A stretch of 64,000 nucleotides of DNA from positions 138,605,308 to 138,669,307 of the forward strand of contig OZ023273.1 of the NCBI GenBank assembly GCA_964007475.1. The letters run 5' to 3'. The notes beneath the pieces were generated by a model. The model saw nothing but the letters and a program-made list of their open reading frames with translations, was not told the DNA's origin and ran no database searches. The translations under genes and the position numbers were made by a program. The first letter of the stretch is position 1, and each line of letters begins with the position of its first letter. This DNA is from Hybos culiciformis (Eukaryota; Arthropoda; Insecta; Diptera; Hybotidae). Positions 59,884 to 64,000 of the stretch are shown piece by piece.

Positions 59884-62800
59884 ACTTAAAAATTTAAAAA
59901 TTTGAGAACATAAAAAAAAATTCCGAAAATCTAGAAAAAGAAAATGAAAATTAATAAAATATTTGTATTCTTTTTTTTTTTTTTTTGTCAATTAATTCCA
60001 TCTAAATAACTTTCAAAAGTCATTGTATTTATGGAATACAATTTTTTTTTACGCTTATGTGAATAAAAATTTTATACTACCTTGTAATTTGTCAAAAAAT
60101 TTCAAACAATATGAATACGATAGGTATATAAATTTTAAATATTTCATCGTGAAAATAAGTAATTTTGATAAACACAACAATCAGAGTTCGAAAAAACACA
60201 TCAAAATTTAACAGTTGTTAATTATTGTTGCAGCGTTATAGGAGGTAAAAAGTAAACTTACTATATTAATTTCAAAATTATGATAAATTTAACTTAACTT
60301 AACAGTTGAATCGCTCTTCATGACATCTAAATTTTCTTTAAACTAAAATATTTATTTTCATTCATCCTTATTTGTACGCAACATTTTTGCGAATGCCCTT
60401 TTAAAGTATTATATCCTCAAAGATGTTAATTAAAAAAAGGTTTTGAAATTATATTATTACTAATAAACTGTCACAACAGTTCTATATTAACTAAATAAGA
60501 CAGATTTTTTCTTCAAATAATTTAAAAAAAAATTTAATAATTCAATCATTGAACTGAAACCTTTTATATATGTAAGTATTATAATATATAGTTGATAGAA
60601 ATATTCAATGGTAAGAAGTTGGAGAATTTTTTATATACCGTCATCATCGTCAGAACAAAATATTTTCCGCAAAATAATCTTCTATGAAAATTATGTTTAT
60701 TTTATTGTTATTGATTTAGCAAAAATTTCAAATATAATCATTTATAAAAAATTAATCACGATTTTCAATAATTCAAATGAATCTTGCTCAACTCAAAATA
60801 TTTCACAATGGTTAATGGAAAATTGTTTTCTTCAAGCTTCGTGACGATTTTTTTTTTTTTTAATATTTTTAGAAACATGTACTTTAAAGTATTGATAGAT
60901 AATGTAGCCAAATCTTGAAATAAAGTAGTGTATAATATTTTAGTATGCATTACTTAAAAAAAGAAAACTTTAATATTTTTCACAAATTAAACTAAGAACA
61001 AAATAACTATTCTGAACAATTCAAATGTTATCATCACAACCGTATTTCAAAGTTTGAAAGTTTTTCTGTTCTTGTTGCTCTAATTTGTTACGTATTTTCT
61101 TGCTGTATAATTTTCTTAAAATTAATATATCGCTACATACAGTCCACAAGGCACTTTTCTACTAATAACAAAAATAATTGCCTATATTATATAACATAAA
61201 CCCCTAATTTCATTATTTTTTAAATAAACTTTAAGCTCCCTTCTATTAAAAAAAAAAATAAAAATAATTTTTTAGCGGGAAAAATTATTATAATTTTATT
61301 CAGAAAATGATTTACAAAAGATTTTTGCTGGTCGCCCCTATTTTCTTTTTTTTTTTCTATGAAGGAAGGAAATAAAATTTACGTGAACACCTAAAAAAAT
61401 TTTTTTCTTTTTTAACTCAAATTAATAGAAAAAAAAACTCCACATAATTTTATTTTTTTGTTCGTTGAAATTCAATGTCCTTATAATAATGAGGACATTA
61501 TGTTTACTTTCTTATCGAAGGAAAAACATCAAGGTCAAATTAAGTTTGAAAAATGTTAAAATTATGCTTTTATTTTTGCTCTCCAAGAAAAAAAAAATTA
61601 TAAAAATTAAAGAAGGATATTATTTTAAATTCAATGATTAAGGACTTTTTTGTCTTAATTTCTTAGAAAAAAAATAAAAAAATGTTTTTTTTTTCTTATG
61701 AAAAATTGTGATAATGATAAGACTTGAAGAATAAAAAATGATACGTATACATACATAATATACATTATAGACCTACGCAAGCCCTAGCCTAGCTACAATA
61801 AATATAATAATAATAAAATTTTCCTAAAAGATAAACATAAAAATATCTTTTTTATTTTCATTTTTGTTATTATTTTTCTTCGAAAAAACAATGTTCCTTA
61901 AAAAAAATTTTTTCTATAGGTTTTTTAACCTTCATTTCTTTAAAATTATAAGTTCGATATTAAAAAAGATGATGTTATGCCTTTAATTGTACAATTGCCA
62001 TTTATAAAAGCTTAAATTTCATAATACTACTTTATTTTCAAAAATTTAAAAGAGAACAAATTTATTTCTGGACTTCAACATAATTGAAAATAATGTAATT
62101 AAATAATAATGTTGAATTTTTTTTGACTAAAGATCTGATATTATAATTTTTTTTCATTCCCACTTGAATGACAAACTCCAATGGTATGTAGTTTTTTTTT
62201 AATGCTTTACTCCTTAATTAATTTTAACGAAAAAACTAGAAAGAAAACAAAAAATTCCACAAAAAAGAACTCAAAAATTAAATTTAACTATCAAAATACT
62301 TTAAAATCTATGATCATTAAATATAATTTACATTAATTTTATTAGAACGAAAATTGAAAAAAAAAAACCATGTAAATTACATTTTATATAATTTATATAA
62401 TTTATAATTTGCATCTATCTATCTGTATAACCAAATCTCTTAATAATTTCCTCAAACGCATATACAAACCTAAAAATCTTATTATTCAAGGCAATGACTC
62501 TTGGTTCAACCTTAATAATTTTGATTAAAAAAAAAAATTGTTCATCTTTCTACCATTCCTTAACCATTAGAAATAAACCAACAACGTTACAAAATATAAA
62601 ATCATATCAAATATTTACACAGATAAAATTTTTCTCGTTAACGGAACATGTGGGTGAAAATCTATTTTTTTACGTATTTTTCCACCTGGTTATATGTATA
62701 TTATATATACATGTATAGGTACAGAAAATTCCTTAAGGCGAAATGTCTGTACTGGAAAATTAGTTTTTTCCTACCTATTTACCTTTTTTCATTTAATTTT

Positions 62801-64000
62801 AAATTTATCATAGCACCATTTTTCCTACACACTTACATATATGTACATATAGGTAACTGAAAATATATAATTTTAAAATATGTTCAGAAATTTTTTTTTT
62901 TAAATTACATTTTCAATAAAGTAAGAAGGCATAAATAGAGTCTGGAAAGAAGAATATGTTCATCTTTATACGAATTATTCAAATGAAAACATATTCAGGT
63001 TCTAGAAACTAGATCCCAACAAGTGTATTATCATAAATTCTTGAATACGTTCGTCGAATCAGGGTGAGAAAACAAAGAGTATTGTCAAGTTACAAGTACA
63101 AAAATTGGAATTAGAATTACGAATTATTTTTATACAAATGTCTATGATGAGAAAAATAAGTTGCCGTAATAAAATTCCAAAATATGAAAGATAATGAACC
63201 AAAATTATTCATCAAGATCAATTATGTAATCTAACTTAACTATAAAAATAAATGGTAATATTTATTACTAAGTAAGACCATCGTGAGTCATAAGTTTTTA
63301 TAAATAACATTTAATAATCTTTATTTCTGCAGTGATATTATATTTTCTTTATATAAAAATTATATTTAAATATATATTTTTGTTAAAACTAAGGTGTATG
63401 TATCAGATACAGCATTCATTTCTACGGTTTTATTTTGGTGTAATAATAAATTATTTGTCATCAAAAAATTACATATGCCTTAATGATTTATATATACACA
63501 CACGCCAAGAAATAAAAATTATAATGATTGAATAGAAAATATAAAAGAAAATTGTGTTGTTAAAATATTTTTATGAGTTTTACGTGCGATAAATACAATT
63601 TGATAAAAAAAAAAAAAATAAGCTAAATATTTTTTGCGATGTTAACAATCGTTATAGGAGATGCATATTTACATTTATATACATTATATCTGTACATCTA
63701 TTTGAACAGTATCGAAGAAATACATAATTTTAAGAATGGAAAAATAAATTACTTATTTAATAAAACAATTATATACTAACTACTTCATGTTTCTGCTCTC
63801 AAATACATTTTAAATTGGTTTTAAACATCTAAAATACCTGTACATACTTTGTCTATACAAAAGCAAGTCTTCGTCTCTCGTTAAATGAGAAAACTAATTT
63901 TGTAATGTTCGTGAAGGCGGTTTAATGTAAGCCAAGGATTAAGATTAACATAACGCTTAAAACGTGATATAGGCTTTCTATCTATCTACACATCTATCTA
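59884..64000. other. AT-rich right flank with no supported gene
   Basis: No coding or RNA gene supported. The window ends in a short TATC-type tandem repeat (63978-64000). Confidence 0.5.

Overview
The window is extremely AT-rich eukaryotic DNA (roughly four-fifths A+T by eye). It has short phase-consistent introns, few genes and many short inverted-repeat DNA transposon remnants. A two-exon gene at 54163-54655 (minus) encodes a clear chemosensory protein (CSP, OS-D family). CSPs are essentially confined to arthropods and are mostly found in insects, so I read this as an insect scaffold. The many introns of about 57-126 bp fit an insect with compact introns, but I cannot name the order. A run of exactly 200 N (51507-51706) marks an assembly gap.

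Region 1 (about 2.6-13.3 kb, minus strand) holds one multi-exon gene that I could reconstruct from splice sites and frame continuity: 22 exons and about 1,322 residues. I do not recognise its family. It is built from four tandem copies of a module. Each module has a 77- or 67-codon block C with the motif I-P-x-S-E, a block D of exactly 73 codons ending in DKKL..(R)..YY....EP, and a basic block E with KR.RAI..K(F/Y)....DP. Modules 1 and 2 also carry two small exons, A and B. The linker after block E has expanded into 27 copies of an 11-residue KSP-containing repeat in module 1 and into Pro-Glu repeats in module 2. The 3' end shows a further small duplication in which an old terminal exon became internal. 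Three of the four long introns contain foldback elements.

Region 2 (13.3-21.97 kb) is a transposon graveyard. It contains two hAT-type non-autonomous elements with 8-bp target duplications (one imperfect), an element with CCCCCGAC inverted ends that encloses a 118-bp tandem repeat, a nested foldback cluster and a TA-flanked MITE.

Region 3 (22-49.5 kb) is a gene desert. It has one more hAT element with an 8-bp target duplication, one TA-flanked MITE, a long (TTA)n microsatellite and a single GC-richer island at 22352 that may be an exon or a repeat relic.

Region 4 (49.5-54.7 kb) has a TA-flanked element. Inside it is an 85-bp minus-strand segment joining a tRNA-like A box to a 5S-rRNA-like internal promoter, followed by an A-rich tail (a SINE-like arrangement), and a perfect 43-bp-arm hairpin. 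After the gap comes a GGCCC-ended element with a nested foldback. It ends 145 bp beyond the CSP stop codon.

Region 5 (54.7-64 kb) is gene-poor AT-rich DNA. It contains a second copy of a 57-62 bp micro-palindrome (the first is in an intron of the modular gene) and an intact copy of a foldback element whose arms are CGACAA-rich. The other copy of that element sits near 20.34 kb.
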